Source: Pampus argenteus (lineage: Eukaryota > Chordata > Actinopteri > Scombriformes > Stromateidae). Taken from it: DNA of 64,000 nucleotides. This document shows positions 26,497-39,854 of the stretch, piece by piece. The position numbers and the translations under genes were made by a program. Numbering within the stretch: the first letter of the stretch is position 1; every line of letters begins with the position of its first letter. The notes under the pieces were generated by a model. It was not told the DNA's origin. It did no database searches and saw only the letters and a program-made list of their open reading frames with translations. The stretch is from positions 1,235,001 through 1,299,000 of the forward strand of contig CM072861.1 in assembly GCA_036937835.1 (NCBI GenBank). Direction: 5' to 3'.

Positions 26497-27342
26497 TTGT
26501 TGATGGCAAACATGGTTTTGATTGAAAATATTGCTCCTTGTTTAAGAAAAACTGTAATTGTCAGTTTTGGCCTGAGAGAAAGCAGTTTTTACAAATGTTA
26601 CAGTAAAAGCTGCAGGAAGCTCTCAGAAGTGAGTTTTTTGGTCCTAATCATTAGAAATCAGTTACTTGTTGATGGCAAACATGGTTTTGATTGAAAATAT
26701 TGCTCCTTGTTTAAGAAAAACTGTAGTTGTCAGTTTTGGCCTGAGACAAAGCTATTTTTACAAATGTTACAGTAAAAGCTGCAGGAAGCTCTCAGAAGTG
26801 AGTTTTTTTGGTCCTAATCATTAGAAATCAGTTACTTGTTGATGGCAAACATGGTTTTGATTGAAAATATTGCTCCTTGTTTAAGAAAAACTGTAGTTGT
26901 CAGTTTTGGCCTGAGACAAAGCTATTTTTACAAATGTTACAGTAAAAGCTGCAGGAAGCTCTCAGAAGTGAGTTTTTTGGTCCTAATCATTAGAAATCAG
27001 TTACTTGTTGATGGCAAACATGGTTTTCATTGAAAATATTGATCCTTGTTTAAGAAAAACTGTAGTTGTCAGTTTTGGCCTCAGAGAAAGCTATTTTTAC
27101 AAATGTTACAGTAAAAGCTGCAGGAAGCTCTCAGAAGTGAGTTTTTTGGTCCTAATCATTAGAAATCAGTTACTTGTTGATGGCAAACATGGTTTTGATT
27201 GAAAATATTGCTCCTTGTTTAAGAAAAACTGTAGTTGTCAGTTTTGGCCTGAGAGAAAGCTATTTTTACAAATGTTACAGTAAAAGCTGCAGGAAGCTCT
27301 CAGAAGTGAGTTTTTTGGTCCTAATCATTAGAAATCAGTTAC

Positions 27343-29036
27343 TTGTTGATGGCAAACATGGTTTTGATTGAAAATATTGATCCTTGTTTAAGAAAAACTG
27401 TAGTTGTCAGTTTTGGCCTGAGAGAAAGCTATTTTGACAAATGTTACAGTAAAAGCTGCAGGAAGCTCTCAGAAGTGAGTTTTTTGGTCCTAATCATTAG
27501 AAATCAGTTACTTGTTGATGGCAAACATGGTTTTGATTGAAAATATTGCTCCTTGTTTAAGAAAAACTGTAGTTGTCAGTTTTGGCCTGAGACAAAGCTA
27601 TTTTTACAAATGTTACAGTAAAAGCTGCAGGAAGCTCTCAGAAGTGAGTTTTTTGGTCCTAATCATTAGAAATCAGTTACTTGTTGATGGCAAACATGGT
27701 TTTCATTGAAAATATTGATCCTTGTTTAAGAAAAACTGTAGTTGTCAGTTTTGGCCTGAGAGAAAGCAGTTTTTACAAATGTTACAGTAAAAGCTGCAGG
27801 AAGCTCTCAGAAGTGAGTTTTTTGGTCCTAATCATTAGAAATCAGTTACTTGTTGATGGCAAACATGGTTTTGATTGAAAATATTGCTCCTTGTTTAAGA
27901 AAAACTGTAGTTGTCAGTTTTGGCCTGAGAGAAAGCTATTTTTTTACAAATGTTACAGTAAAAGCTGCAGGAAGCTCTCAGAAGTGAGTTTTTTGGTCCT
28001 AATCATTAGAAATCAGTTACTTGTTGATGGCAAACATGGTTTTGATTGAAAATATTGCTCCTTGTTTAAGAAAAACTGTAGTTGTCAGTTTTGGCCTGAG
28101 AGAAAGCTATTTTTACAAATGTTACAGTAAAAGCTGCAGGAAGCTCTCAGAAGTGAGTTTTTTGGTCCTAATCATTAGAAATCAGTTACTTGTTGATGGC
28201 AAACATGGTTTTGATTGAAAATATTGATCCTTGTTTAAGAAAAACTGTAGTTGTCAGTTTTGGCCTGAGAGAAAGCTATTTTGACAAATGTTACAGTAAA
28301 AGCTGCAGGAAGCTCTCAGAAGTGAGTTTTTTGGTCCTAATCATTAGAAATCAGTTACTTGTTGATGGCAAACATGGTTTTGATTGAAAATATTGCTCCT
28401 TGTTTAAGAAAAACTGTAGTTGTCAGTTTTGGCCTGAGACAAAGCTATTTTTACAAATGTTACAGTAAAAGCTGCAGGAAGCTCTCAGAAGTGAGTTTTT
28501 TGGTCCTAATCATTAGAAATCAGTTACTTGTTGATGGCAAACATGGTTTTCATTGAAAATATTGATCCTTGTTTAAGAAAAACTGTAGTTGTCAGTTTTG
28601 GCCTGAGAGAAAGCTATTTTTACAAATGTTACAGTAAAAGCTGCAGGAAGCTCTCAGAAGTGAGTTTTTTGGTCCTAATCATTAGAAATCAGTTACTTGT
28701 TGATGGCAAACATGGTTTTGATTGAAAATATTGCTCCTTGTTTAAGAAAAACTGTAGTTGTCAGTTTTGGCCTGAGAGAAAGCTATTTTTTTACAAATGT
28801 TACAGTAAAAGCTGCAGGAAGCTCTCAGAAGTGAGTTTTTTGGTCCTAATCATTAGAAATCAGTTACTTGTTGATGGCAAACATGGTTTTGATTGAAAAT
28901 ATTGCTCCTTGTTTAAGAAAAACTGTAGTTGTCAGTTTTGGCCTGAGAGAAAGCTATTTTTACAAATGTTACAGTAAAAGCTGCAGGAAGCTCTCAGAAG
29001 TGAGTTTTTTGGTCCTAATCATTAGAAATCAGTTAC
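27343..29036 (+). repeat. 5-monomer higher-order repeat, tandem pair (847 bp)
   Basis: TTTTGACAAATG, CCTGAGACAAAG, TTTTCATTG, a monomer with an 8-T tract (CTATTTTTTTAC) and a plain monomer recur 847 bp apart (27343/28190, 27681/28528, 28021/28868). The extra 2 bp over 5 x 169 come from the T-tract. The whole pair recurs at 40701-42394 (+13358). Confidence 0.87.
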
Positions 29037-32000
29037 TTGTTGATGGCAAACATGGTTTTGATTGAAAATATTGCTCCTTGTTTAAGAAAAACTGTAGTTG
29101 TCAGTTTTGGCCTGAGACAAAGCTATTTTTACAAATGTTACAGTAAAAGCTGCAGGAAGCTCTCAGAAGTGAGTTTTTTGGTCCTAATCATTAGAAATCA
29201 GTTACTTGTTGATGGCAAACATGGTTTTGATTGAAAATATTGCTCCTTGTTTAAGAAAAACTGTAGTTGTCAGTTTTGGCCTGAGACAAAGCTATTTTTA
29301 CAAATGTTACAGTAAAAGCTGCAGGAAGCTCTCAGAAGTGAGTTTTTTGGTCCTAATCATTAGAAATCAGTTACTTGTTGATGGCAAACATGGTTTTGTT
29401 GAAAATATTGATCCTTATTTAAGAAAAACTGTAGTTGTCAGTTTTGGCCTGAGAGAAAGCTATTTTTACAAATGTTACAGTAAAAGCTGCAGGAAGCTCT
29501 CAGAAGTGAGTTTTTTGGTCCTAATCATTAGAAATCAGTTACTTGTTGATGGCAAACATGGTTTTGATTGAAAATATTGCTCCTTGTTTAAGAAAAACTG
29601 TAGTTGTCAGTTTTGGCCTGAGAGAAAGCTATTTTTTACAAATGTTACAGTAAAAGCTGCAGGAAGCTCTCAGAAGTGAGTTTTTTGGTCCTAATCATTA
29701 GAAATCAGTTACTTGTTGATGGCAAACATGGTTTTGATTGAAAATATTGCTCCTTGTTTAAGAAAAACTGTAGTTGTCAGTTTTGGCCTGAGAGAAAGCT
29801 ATTTTTACAAATGTTACAGTAAAAGCTGCAGGAAGCTCTCAGAAGTGAGTTTTTTGGTCCTAATCATTAGAAATCAGTTACTTGTTGATGGCAAACATGG
29901 TTTTGATTGAAAATATTGCTCCTTGTTTAAGAAAAACTGTAGTTGTCAGTTTTGGCCTGAGAGAAAGCTATTTTTACAAATGTTACAGTAAAAGCTGCAG
30001 GAAGCTCTCAGAAGTGAGTTTTTTGGTCCTAATCATTAGAAATCAGTTACTTGTTGGTGGCAAACATGGTTTTGATTGAAAATATTGCTCCTTGTTTAAG
30101 AAAAACTGTAGTTGTCAGTTTTGCCCTGAGAGAAAGCTATTTTTACAAATGTTACAGTAAAAGCTGCAGGAAGCTCTCAGAAGTGAGTTTTTTGGTCCTA
30201 ATCATTAGAAATCAGTTACTTGTTGATGGCAAACATGGTTTTGATTGAAAATATTGATCCTTGTTTAAGAAAAACTGTAGTTGTCAGTTTTGGCCTGAGA
30301 GAAAGCTATTTTGACAAATGTTACAGTAAAAGCTGCAGGAAGCTCTCAGAAGTGAGTTTTTTGGTCCTAATCATTCGAAATTAGTTACTTGTTGATGGCA
30401 AACATGGTTTTGATTGAAAATATGGCTCCTTGTTTAAGAAAAACTATAATTGTCAGTTTTGGGCTTCTCTCGCCGAGAGAAAGCTATTTTTACAAATGTT
30501 ACAGTAAAAGCTGCAGGAAGCTCTCAGAAGTGAGTTTTTTGGTCCTAATCATTAGAAATCAGTTACTTGTTGATGGCAAACATGGTTTTGATTGAAAATA
30601 TTGCTCCTTGTTTAAGAAAAACTGTAGTTGTCAGTTTTGGCCTGAGACAAAGCTATTTTTACAAATGTTACAGTAAAAGCTGCAGGAAGCTCTCAGAAGT
30701 GAGTTTTTTTGGTCCTAATCATTAGAAATCAGTTACTTGTTGATGGCAAACATGGTTTTGATTGAAAATATTGCTCCTTGTTTAAGAAAAACTGTAGTTG
30801 TCAGTTTTGGCCTGAGACAAAGCTATTTTTACAAATGTTACAGTAAAAGCTGCAGGAAGCTCTCAGAAGTGAGTTTTTTGGTCCTAATCATTAGAAATCA
30901 GTTACTTGTTGATGGCAAACATGGTTTTCATTGAAAATATTGATCCTTGTTTAAGAAAAACTGTAGTTGTCAGTTTTGGCCTGAGAGAAAGCTATTTTTA
31001 CAAATGTTACAGTAAAAGCTGCAGGAAGCTCTCAGAAGTGAGTTTTTTGGTCCTAATCATTAGAAATCAGTTACTTGTTGATGGCAAACATGGTTTTGAT
31101 TGAAAATATTGCTCCTTGTTTAAGAAAAACTGTAGTTGTCAGTTTTGGTCTCAGAGAAAGCTATTTTTACAAATGTTACAGTAAAAGCTGCAGGAAGCTC
31201 TTAGAAGTGAGTTTTTTGGTCCTAATCATTAGAAATCAGTTACTTGTTGATGGCAAACATGGTTTTGATTGAAAATATTGCTCCATGTTTAAGAAAAACT
31301 GTAGTTGTCAGTTTTGGCCTGAGAGAAAGCTATTTTTACAAATGTTACAGTAAAAGCTGCAGGAAGCTCTCAGAAGTGAGTTCTTTGGTCCTAATCATTA
31401 GAAATCAGTTACTTGTTGATGGCAAACATGGTTTTGATTGAAAATATTGCTCCTTGTTTAAGAAAAACTGTAGTTGTCAGTTTTGGCCTGAGAGAAAGCT
31501 ATTTTTACAAATGTTACAGTAAAAGCTGCAGAAAGCTCTCAGAAGTGAGTTTTTTGGTCCTAATCATTAGAAATCAGTTACTTGTTGATGGCAAACATGG
31601 TTTTGTTGAAAATATTGATCCTTATTTAAGAAAAACTGTAGTTGTCAGTTTTGGCCTGAGAGAAAGTTATTTTTACAAATGTTACAGTAAAAGCTGCAGG
31701 AAGCTCTCAGAATTGAGTTTTTTGGTCCTAATCATTAGAAATCAGTTACTTGTTGATGGCAAACATGGTTTTGATTGAAAATATTGCTCCTTGTTTAAGA
31801 AAAACTGTAGTTGTCAGTTTTGGCCTGAGACAAAGCTATTTTTACAAATGTTACAGTAAAAGCTGCAGGAAGCTCTCAGAAGTGAGTTTTTTGGTCCTAA
31901 TCATTAGAAATCAGTTACTTGTTGATGGCAAACATGGTTTTGTTGAAAATATTGATCCTTATTTAAGAAAAACTGTAGTTGTCAGTTTTGGCCTGAGAGA

Positions 32001-32763
32001 AAGCTATTTTTACAAATGTTACAGTAAAAGCTGCAGGAAGCTCTCAGAAGTGAGTTTTTTGGTCCTAATTATTAGAAATCAGTTACTTGTTGATGGCAAA
32101 CATGGTTTTGATTGAAAATATTGATCCTTGTTTAAGAAAAACTGTAGTTGTCAGTTTTGGCCTGAGACAAAGCTATTTTTACAAATGTTACAGTAAAAGC
32201 TGCTGGAAGCTCTCAGAAGTGAGTTTTTTGGTCCTAATCATTAGAAATCAGTTACTTGTTGATGGCAAACATGGTTTTGATTGAAAATATTGATCCTTGT
32301 TTAAGAAAAACTGTAGTTGTCAGTTTTGGCCTGAGAGAAAGCTATTTTGACAAATGTTACAGTAAAAGCTGCAGGAAGCTCTCAGAAGTGAGTTTTTTGA
32401 TCCTAATCATTTGAAATTAGTTACTTGTTGATGGCAAACATGGTTTTGATTAAAAATATTGCTCCTTGTTTAAGAAAAACTGTAGTTGTCAGTTTTGGCC
32501 TGAGAGAAAGCTATTTGTACAAATGTTACAGTAAAAGCTGCAGGAAGCTCTCAGAAGTGAGTTTTTTGGTCCTAATCATTAGAAATCAGTTACTTGTTGA
32601 TGGCAAACATGGTTTTGATTGAAAATATTGCTCCTTGTTTAAGAAAAACTGTAATTGTCAGTTTTGGCCTGAGAGAAAGCAGTTTTTACAAATGTTACAG
32701 TAAAAGCTGCAGGAAGCTCTCAGAAGTGAGTTTTTTTGGTCCTAATCATTAGAAATCAGTTAC

Positions 32764-35700
32764 TTGTTGATGGCAAACATGGTTTTGATTGAAAATATTG
32801 CTCCTTGTTTAAGAAAAACTGTAGTTGTCAGTTTTGGCCTGAGACAAAGCTATTTTTACAAATGTTACAGTAAAAGCTGCAGGAAGCTCTCAGAAGTGTG
32901 TTTTTTGGTCCTAATCATTAGAAATCAGTTACTTGTTGATGGCAAACATGGTTTTCATTGAAAATATTGATCCTTGTTTAAGAAAAACTGTAGTTGTCAG
33001 TTTTGGCCTCAGAGAAAGCTATTTTTACAAATGTTACAGTAAAAGCTGCAGGAAGCTCTCAGAAGTGAGTTTTTTGGTCCTAATCATTAGAAATCAGTTA
33101 CTTGTTGATGGCAAACATGGTTTTGATTGAAAATATTGCTCCTTGTTTAAGAAAAACTGTAGTTGTCAGTTTTGGCCTGAGAGAAAGCTATTTTTACAAA
33201 TGTTACAGTAAAAGCTGCAGGAAGCTCTCAGAAGTGAGTTTTTTGGTCCTAATCATTAGAAATCAGTTACTTGTTGATGGCAAACATGGTTTTGATTGAA
33301 AATATTGATCCTTGTTTAAGAAAAACTGTAGTTGTCAGTTTTGGCCTGAGAGAAAGCTATTTTTACAAATGTTACAGTAAAAGCTGCAGAAAGCTCTCAG
33401 AAGTGAGTTTTTTGGTCCTAATCATTAGAAATCAGTTACTTGTTGATGGCAAACATGGTTTTGTTGAAAATATTGATCCTTATTTAAGAAAAACTGTAGT
33501 TGTCAGTTTTGGCCTGAGAGAAAGTTATTTTTACAAATGTTACAGTAAAAGCTGCAGGAAGCTCTCAGAATTGAGTTTTTTGGTCCTAATCATTAGAAAT
33601 CAGTTACTTGTTGATGGCAAACATGGTTTTGATTGAAAATATTGCTCCTTGTTTAAGAAAAACTGTAGTTGTCAGTTTTGGCCTGAGACAAAGCTATTTT
33701 TACAAATGTTACAGTAAAAGCTGCAGGAAGCTCTCAGAAGTGAGTTTTTTGGTCCTAATCATTAGAAATCAGTTACTTGTTGATGGCAAACATGGTTTTG
33801 TTGAAAATATTGATCCTTATTTAAGAAAAACTGTAGTTGTCAGTTTTGGCCTGATAGAAAGCTATTTTTACAAATGTTACAGTAAAAGCTGCAGGAAGCT
33901 CTCAGAAGTGAGTTTTTTGGTCCTAATTATTAGAAATCAGTTACTTGTTGATGGCAAACATGGTTTTGATTGAAAATATTGATCCTTGTTTAAGAAAAAC
34001 TGTAGTTGTCAGTTTTGGCCTGAGACAAAGCTATTTTTACAAATGTTACAGTAAAAGCTGCTGGAAGCTCTCAGAAGTGAGTTTTTTGGTCCTAATCATT
34101 AGAAATCAGTTACTTGTTGATGGCAAACATGGTTTTGATTGAAAATATTGATCCTTGTTTAAGAAAAACTGTAGTTGTCAGTTTTGGCCTGAGAGAAAGC
34201 TATTTTGACAAATGTTACAGTAAAAGCTGCAGGAAGCTCTCAGAAGTGAGTTTTTTGGTCCTAATCATTTGAAATTAGTTACTTGTTGATGGCAAACATG
34301 GTTTTGATTAAAAATATTGCTCCTTGTTTAAGAAAAACTGTAGTTGTCAGTTTTGGCCTGAGAGAAAGCTATTTGTACAAATGTTACAGTAAAAGCTGCA
34401 GGAAGCTCTCAGAAGTGAGTTTTTTGGTCCTAATCATTAGAAATCAGTTACTTGTTGATGGCAAACATGGTTTTGATTGAAAATATTGCTCCTTGTTTAA
34501 GAAAAACTGTAGTTGTCAGTTTTGGCCTGAGACAAAGCTATTTTTACAAATGTTACAGTAAAAGCTGCAGGAAGCTCTCAGAAGTGTGTTTTTTGGTCCT
34601 AATCATTAGAAATCAGTTACTTGTTGATGGCAAACATGGTTTTCATTGAAAATATTGATCCTTGTTTAAGAAAAACTGTAGTTGTCAGTTTTGGCCTCAG
34701 AGAAAGCTATTTTTACAAATGTTACAGTAAAAGCTGCAGGAAGCTCTCAGAAGTGAGTTTTTTGGTCCTAATCATTAGAAATCAGTTACTTGTTGATGGC
34801 AAACATGGTTTTGATTGAAAATATTGCTCCTTGTTTAAGAAAAACTGTAGTTGTCAGTTTTGGCCTGAGAGAAAGCTATTTTTACAAATGTTACAGTAAA
34901 AGCTGCAGGAAGCTCTCAGAAGTGAGTTTTTTGGTCCTAATCATTAGAAATCAGTTACTTGTTGATGGCAAACATGGTTTTGATTGAAAATATTGATCCT
35001 TGTTTAAGAAAAACTGTAGTTGTCAGTTTTGGCCTGAGAGAAAGCTATTTTTACAAATGTTACAGTAAAAGCTGCAGAAAGCTCTCAGAAGTGAGTTTTT
35101 TGGTCCTAATCATTAGAAATCAGTTACTTGTTGATGGCAAACATGGTTTTCTTGAAAATATTGATCCTTATTTAAGAAAAACTGTAGTTGTCAGTTTTGG
35201 CCTGAGAGAAAGTTATTTTTACAAATGTTACAGTAAAAGCTGCAGGAAGCTCTCAGAATTGAGTTTTTTGGTCCTAATCATTAGAAATCAGTTACTTGTT
35301 GATGGCAAACATGGTTTTGATTGAAAATATTGCTCCTTGTTTAAGAAAAACTGTAGTTGTCAGTTTTGGCCTGAGACAAAGCTATTTTTACAAATGTTAC
35401 AGTAAAAGCTGCAGGAAGCTCTCAGAAGTGAGTTTTTTGGTCCTAATCATTAGAAATCAGTTACTTGTTGATGGCAAACATGGTTTTGTTGAAAATATTG
35501 ATCCTTATTTAAGAAAAACTGTAGTTGTCAGTTTTGGCCTGATAGAAAGCTATTTTTACAAATGTTACAGTAAAAGCTGCAGGAAGCTCTCAGAAGTGAG
35601 TTTTTTGGTCCTAATTATTAGAAATCAGTTACTTGTTGATGGCAAACATGGTTTTGATTGAAAATATTGATCCTTGTTTAAGAAAAACTGTAGTTGTCAG

Positions 35701-36139
35701 TTTTGGCCTGAGACAAAGCTATTTTTACAAATGTTACAGTAAAAGCTGCTGGAAGCTCTCAGAAGTGAGTTTTTTGGTCCTAATCATTAGAAATCAGTTA
35801 CTTGTTGATGGCAAACATGGTTTTGATTGAAAATATTGATCCTTGTTTAAGAAAAACTGTAGTTGTCAGTTTTGGCCTGAGAGAAAGCTATTTTGACAAA
35901 TGTTACAGTAAAAGCTGCAGGAAGCTCTCAGAAGTGAGTTTTTTGGTCCTAATCATTTGAAATTAGTTACTTGTTGATGGCAAACATGGTTTTGATTAAA
36001 AATATTGCTCCTTGTTTAAGAAAAACTGTAGTTGTCAGTTTTGGCCTGAGAGAAAGCTATTTGTACAAATGTTACAGTAAAAGCTGCAGGAAGCTCTCAG
36101 AAGTGAGTTTTTTGGTCCTAATCATTAGAAATCAGTTAC
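32764..36139 (+). repeat. 10-monomer higher-order repeat, second tandem pair
   Basis: Same 10-mer as at 23121-26496, shifted by 9643 bp, with units starting at 32764 and 34452. The GTTTTCTTGAAAA marker is again only in the second unit, so the pair was copied as a pair rather than made anew. Confidence 0.9.
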
Positions 36140-36478
36140 TTGTTGATGGCAAACATGGTTTTGATTGAAAATATTGCTCCTTGTTTAAGAAAAACTGTAA
36201 TTGTCAGTTTTGGCCTGAGAGAAAGCAGTTTTTACAAATGTTACAGTAAAAGCTGCAGGAAGCTCTCAGAAGTGAGTTTTTTGGTCCTAATCATTAGAAA
36301 TCAGTTACTTGTTGATGGCAAACATGGTTTTGATTGAAAATATTGCTCCTTGTTTAAGAAAAACTGTAGTTGTCAGTTTTGGCCTGAGACAAAGCTATTT
36401 TTACAAATGTTACAGTAAAAGCTGCAGGAAGCTCTCAGAAGTGAGTTTTTTTGGTCCTAATCATTAGAAATCAGTTAC

Positions 36479-39400
36479 TTGTTGATGGCAAACATGGTTT
36501 TGATTGAAAATATTGCTCCTTGTTTAAGAAAAACTGTAGTTGTCAGTTTTGGCCTGAGACAAAGCTATTTTTACAAATGTTACAGTAAAAGCTGCAGGAA
36601 GCTCTCAGAAGTGTGTTTTTTGGTCCTAATCATTAGAAATCAGTTACTTGTTGATGGCAAACATGGTTTTCATTGAAAATATTGATCCTTGTTTAAGAAA
36701 AACTGTAGTTGTCAGTTTTGGCCTCAGAGAAAGCTATTTTTACAAATGTTACAGTAAAAGCTGCAGGAAGCTCTCAGAAGTGAGTTTTTTGGTCCTAATC
36801 ATTAGAAATCAGTTACTTGTTGATGGCAAACATGGTTTTGATTGAAAATATTGCTCCTTGTTTAAGAAAAACTGTAGTTGTCAGTTTTGGCCTGAGAGAA
36901 AGCTATTTTTACAAATGTTACAGTAAAAGCTGCAGGAAGCTCTCAGAAGTGAGTTTTTTGGTCCTAATCATTAGAAATCAGTTACTTGTTGATGGCAAAC
37001 ATGGTTTTGATTGAAAATATTGATCCTTGTTTAAGAAAAACTGTAGTTGTCAGTTTTGGCCTGAGAGAAAGCTATTTTTACAAATGTTACAGTAAAAGCT
37101 GCAGAAAGCTCTCAGAAGTGAGTTTTTTGGTCCTAATCATTAGAAATCAGTTACTTGTTGATGGCAAACATGGTTTTGTTGAAAATATTGATCCTTATTT
37201 AAGAAAAACTGTAGTTGTCAGTTTTGGCCTGAGAGAAAGTTATTTTTACAAATGTTACAGTAAAAGCTGCAGGAAGCTCTCAGAATTGAGTTTTTTGGTC
37301 CTAATCATTAGAAATCAGTTACTTGTTGATGGCAAACATGGTTTTGATTGAAAATATTGCTCCTTGTTTAAGAAAAACTGTAGTTGTCAGTTTTGGCCTG
37401 AGACAAAGCTATTTTTACAAATGTTACAGTAAAAGCTGCAGGAAGCTCTCAGAAGTGAGTTTTTTGGTCCTAATCATTAGAAATCAGTTACTTGTTGATG
37501 GCAAACATGGTTTTGTTGAAAATATTGATCCTTATTTAAGAAAAACTGTAGTTGTCAGTTTTGGCCTGATAGAAAGCTATTTTTACAAATGTTACAGTAA
37601 AAGCTGCAGGAAGCTCTCAGAAGTGAGTTTTTTGGTCCTAATTATTAGAAATCAGTTACTTGTTGATGGCAAACATGGTTTTGATTGAAAATATTGATCC
37701 TTGTTTAAGAAAAACTGTAGTTGTCAGTTTTGGCCTGAGACAAAGCTATTTTTACAAATGTTACAGTAAAAGCTGCTGGAAGCTCTCAGAAGTGAGTTTT
37801 TTGGTCCTAATCATTAGAAATCAGTTACTTGTTGATGGCAAACATGGTTTTGATTGAAAATATTGATCCTTGTTTAAGAAAAACTGTAGTTGTCAGTTTT
37901 GGCCTGAGAGAAAGCTATTTTGACAAATGTTACAGTAAAAGCTGCAGGAAGCTCTCAGAAGTGAGTTTTTTGGTCCTAATCATTTGAAATTAGTTACTTG
38001 TTGATGGCAAACATGGTTTTGATTAAAAATATTGCTCCTTGTTTAAGAAAAACTGTAGTTGTCAGTTTTGGCCTGAGAGAAAGCTATTTGTACAAATGTT
38101 ACAGTAAAAGCTGCAGGAAGCTCTCAGAAGTGAGTTTTTTGGTCCTAATCATTAGAAATCAGTTACTTGTTGATGGCAAACATGGTTTTGATTGAAAATA
38201 TTGCTCCTTGTTTAAGAAAAACTGTAGTTGTCAGTTTTGGCCTGAGACAAAGCTATTTTTACAAATGTTACAGTAAAAGCTGCAGGAAGCTCTCAGAAGT
38301 GTGTTTTTTGGTCCTAATCATTAGAAATCAGTTACTTGTTGATGGCAAACATGGTTTTCATTGAAAATATTGATCCTTGTTTAAGAAAAACTGTAGTTGT
38401 CAGTTTTGGCCTCAGAGAAAGCTATTTTTACAAATGTTACAGTAAAAGCTGCAGGAAGCTCTCAGAAGTGAGTTTTTTGGTCCTAATCATTAGAAATCAG
38501 TTACTTGTTGATGGCAAACATGGTTTTGATTGAAAATATTGCTCCTTGTTTAAGAAAAACTGTAGTTGTCAGTTTTGGCCTGAGAGAAAGCTATTTTTAC
38601 AAATGTTACAGTAAAAGCTGCAGGAAGCTCTCAGAAGTGAGTTTTTTGGTCCTAATCATTAGAAATCAGTTACTTGTTGATGGCAAACATGGTTTTGATT
38701 GAAAATATTGATCCTTGTTTAAGAAAAACTGTAGTTGTCAGTTTTGGCCTGAGAGAAAGCTATTTTTACAAATGTTACAGTAAAAGCTGCAGAAAGCTCT
38801 CAGAAGTGAGTTTTTTGGTCCTAATCATTAGAAATCAGTTACTTGTTGATGGCAAACATGGTTTTCTTGAAAATATTGATCCTTATTTAAGAAAAACTGT
38901 AGTTGTCAGTTTTGGCCTGAGAGAAAGTTATTTTTACAAATGTTACAGTAAAAGCTGCAGGAAGCTCTCAGAATTGAGTTTTTTGGTCCTAATCATTAGA
39001 AATCAGTTACTTGTTGATGGCAAACATGGTTTTGATTGAAAATATTGCTCCTTGTTTAAGAAAAACTGTAGTTGTCAGTTTTGGCCTGAGACAAAGCTAT
39101 TTTTACAAATGTTACAGTAAAAGCTGCAGGAAGCTCTCAGAAGTGAGTTTTTTGGTCCTAATCATTAGAAATCAGTTACTTGTTGATGGCAAACATGGTT
39201 TTGTTGAAAATATTGATCCTTATTTAAGAAAAACTGTAGTTGTCAGTTTTGGCCTGATAGAAAGCTATTTTTACAAATGTTACAGTAAAAGCTGCAGGAA
39301 GCTCTCAGAAGTGAGTTTTTTGGTCCTAATTATTAGAAATCAGTTACTTGTTGATGGCAAACATGGTTTTGATTGAAAATATTGATCCTTGTTTAAGAAA

Positions 39401-39854
39401 AACTGTAGTTGTCAGTTTTGGCCTGAGACAAAGCTATTTTTACAAATGTTACAGTAAAAGCTGCTGGAAGCTCTCAGAAGTGAGTTTTTTGGTCCTAATC
39501 ATTAGAAATCAGTTACTTGTTGATGGCAAACATGGTTTTGATTGAAAATATTGATCCTTGTTTAAGAAAAACTGTAGTTGTCAGTTTTGGCCTGAGAGAA
39601 AGCTATTTTGACAAATGTTACAGTAAAAGCTGCAGGAAGCTCTCAGAAGTGAGTTTTTTGGTCCTAATCATTTGAAATTAGTTACTTGTTGATGGCAAAC
39701 ATGGTTTTGATTAAAAATATTGCTCCTTGTTTAAGAAAAACTGTAGTTGTCAGTTTTGGCCTGAGAGAAAGCTATTTGTACAAATGTTACAGTAAAAGCT
39801 GCAGGAAGCTCTCAGAAGTGAGTTTTTTGGTCCTAATCATTAGAAATCAGTTAC
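36479..39854 (+). repeat. 10-monomer higher-order repeat, third tandem pair
   Basis: Units start at 36479 and 38167 and are offset 3715 bp from the second pair. The GTTTTCTTGAAAA marker is once more restricted to the second unit. Two ordinary monomers (36140-36478) separate this pair from the preceding one. Confidence 0.9.

Larger units (their letters stand above)
20070..29712 (+). repeat. Super-unit copy 1 (9643 bp)
   Basis: From about 20.07 to 26.97 kb the sequence is repeated at a constant +9643 bp, including rare private changes: TTTTGGTCTCAG (21505/31148), GCTCCATGTTT (about 21650/31293), GAGTTTTTTGATCC (22757/32400), the palindrome monomer (20822/30465) and the GTTTTGCCCTGAG monomer. 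A small difference is TAATAATTAG near 23441 against TAATCATTAG in the copy. The unit contains a tandem pair of 10-mer repeats and a pair of 5-mer repeats. Confidence 0.9.
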
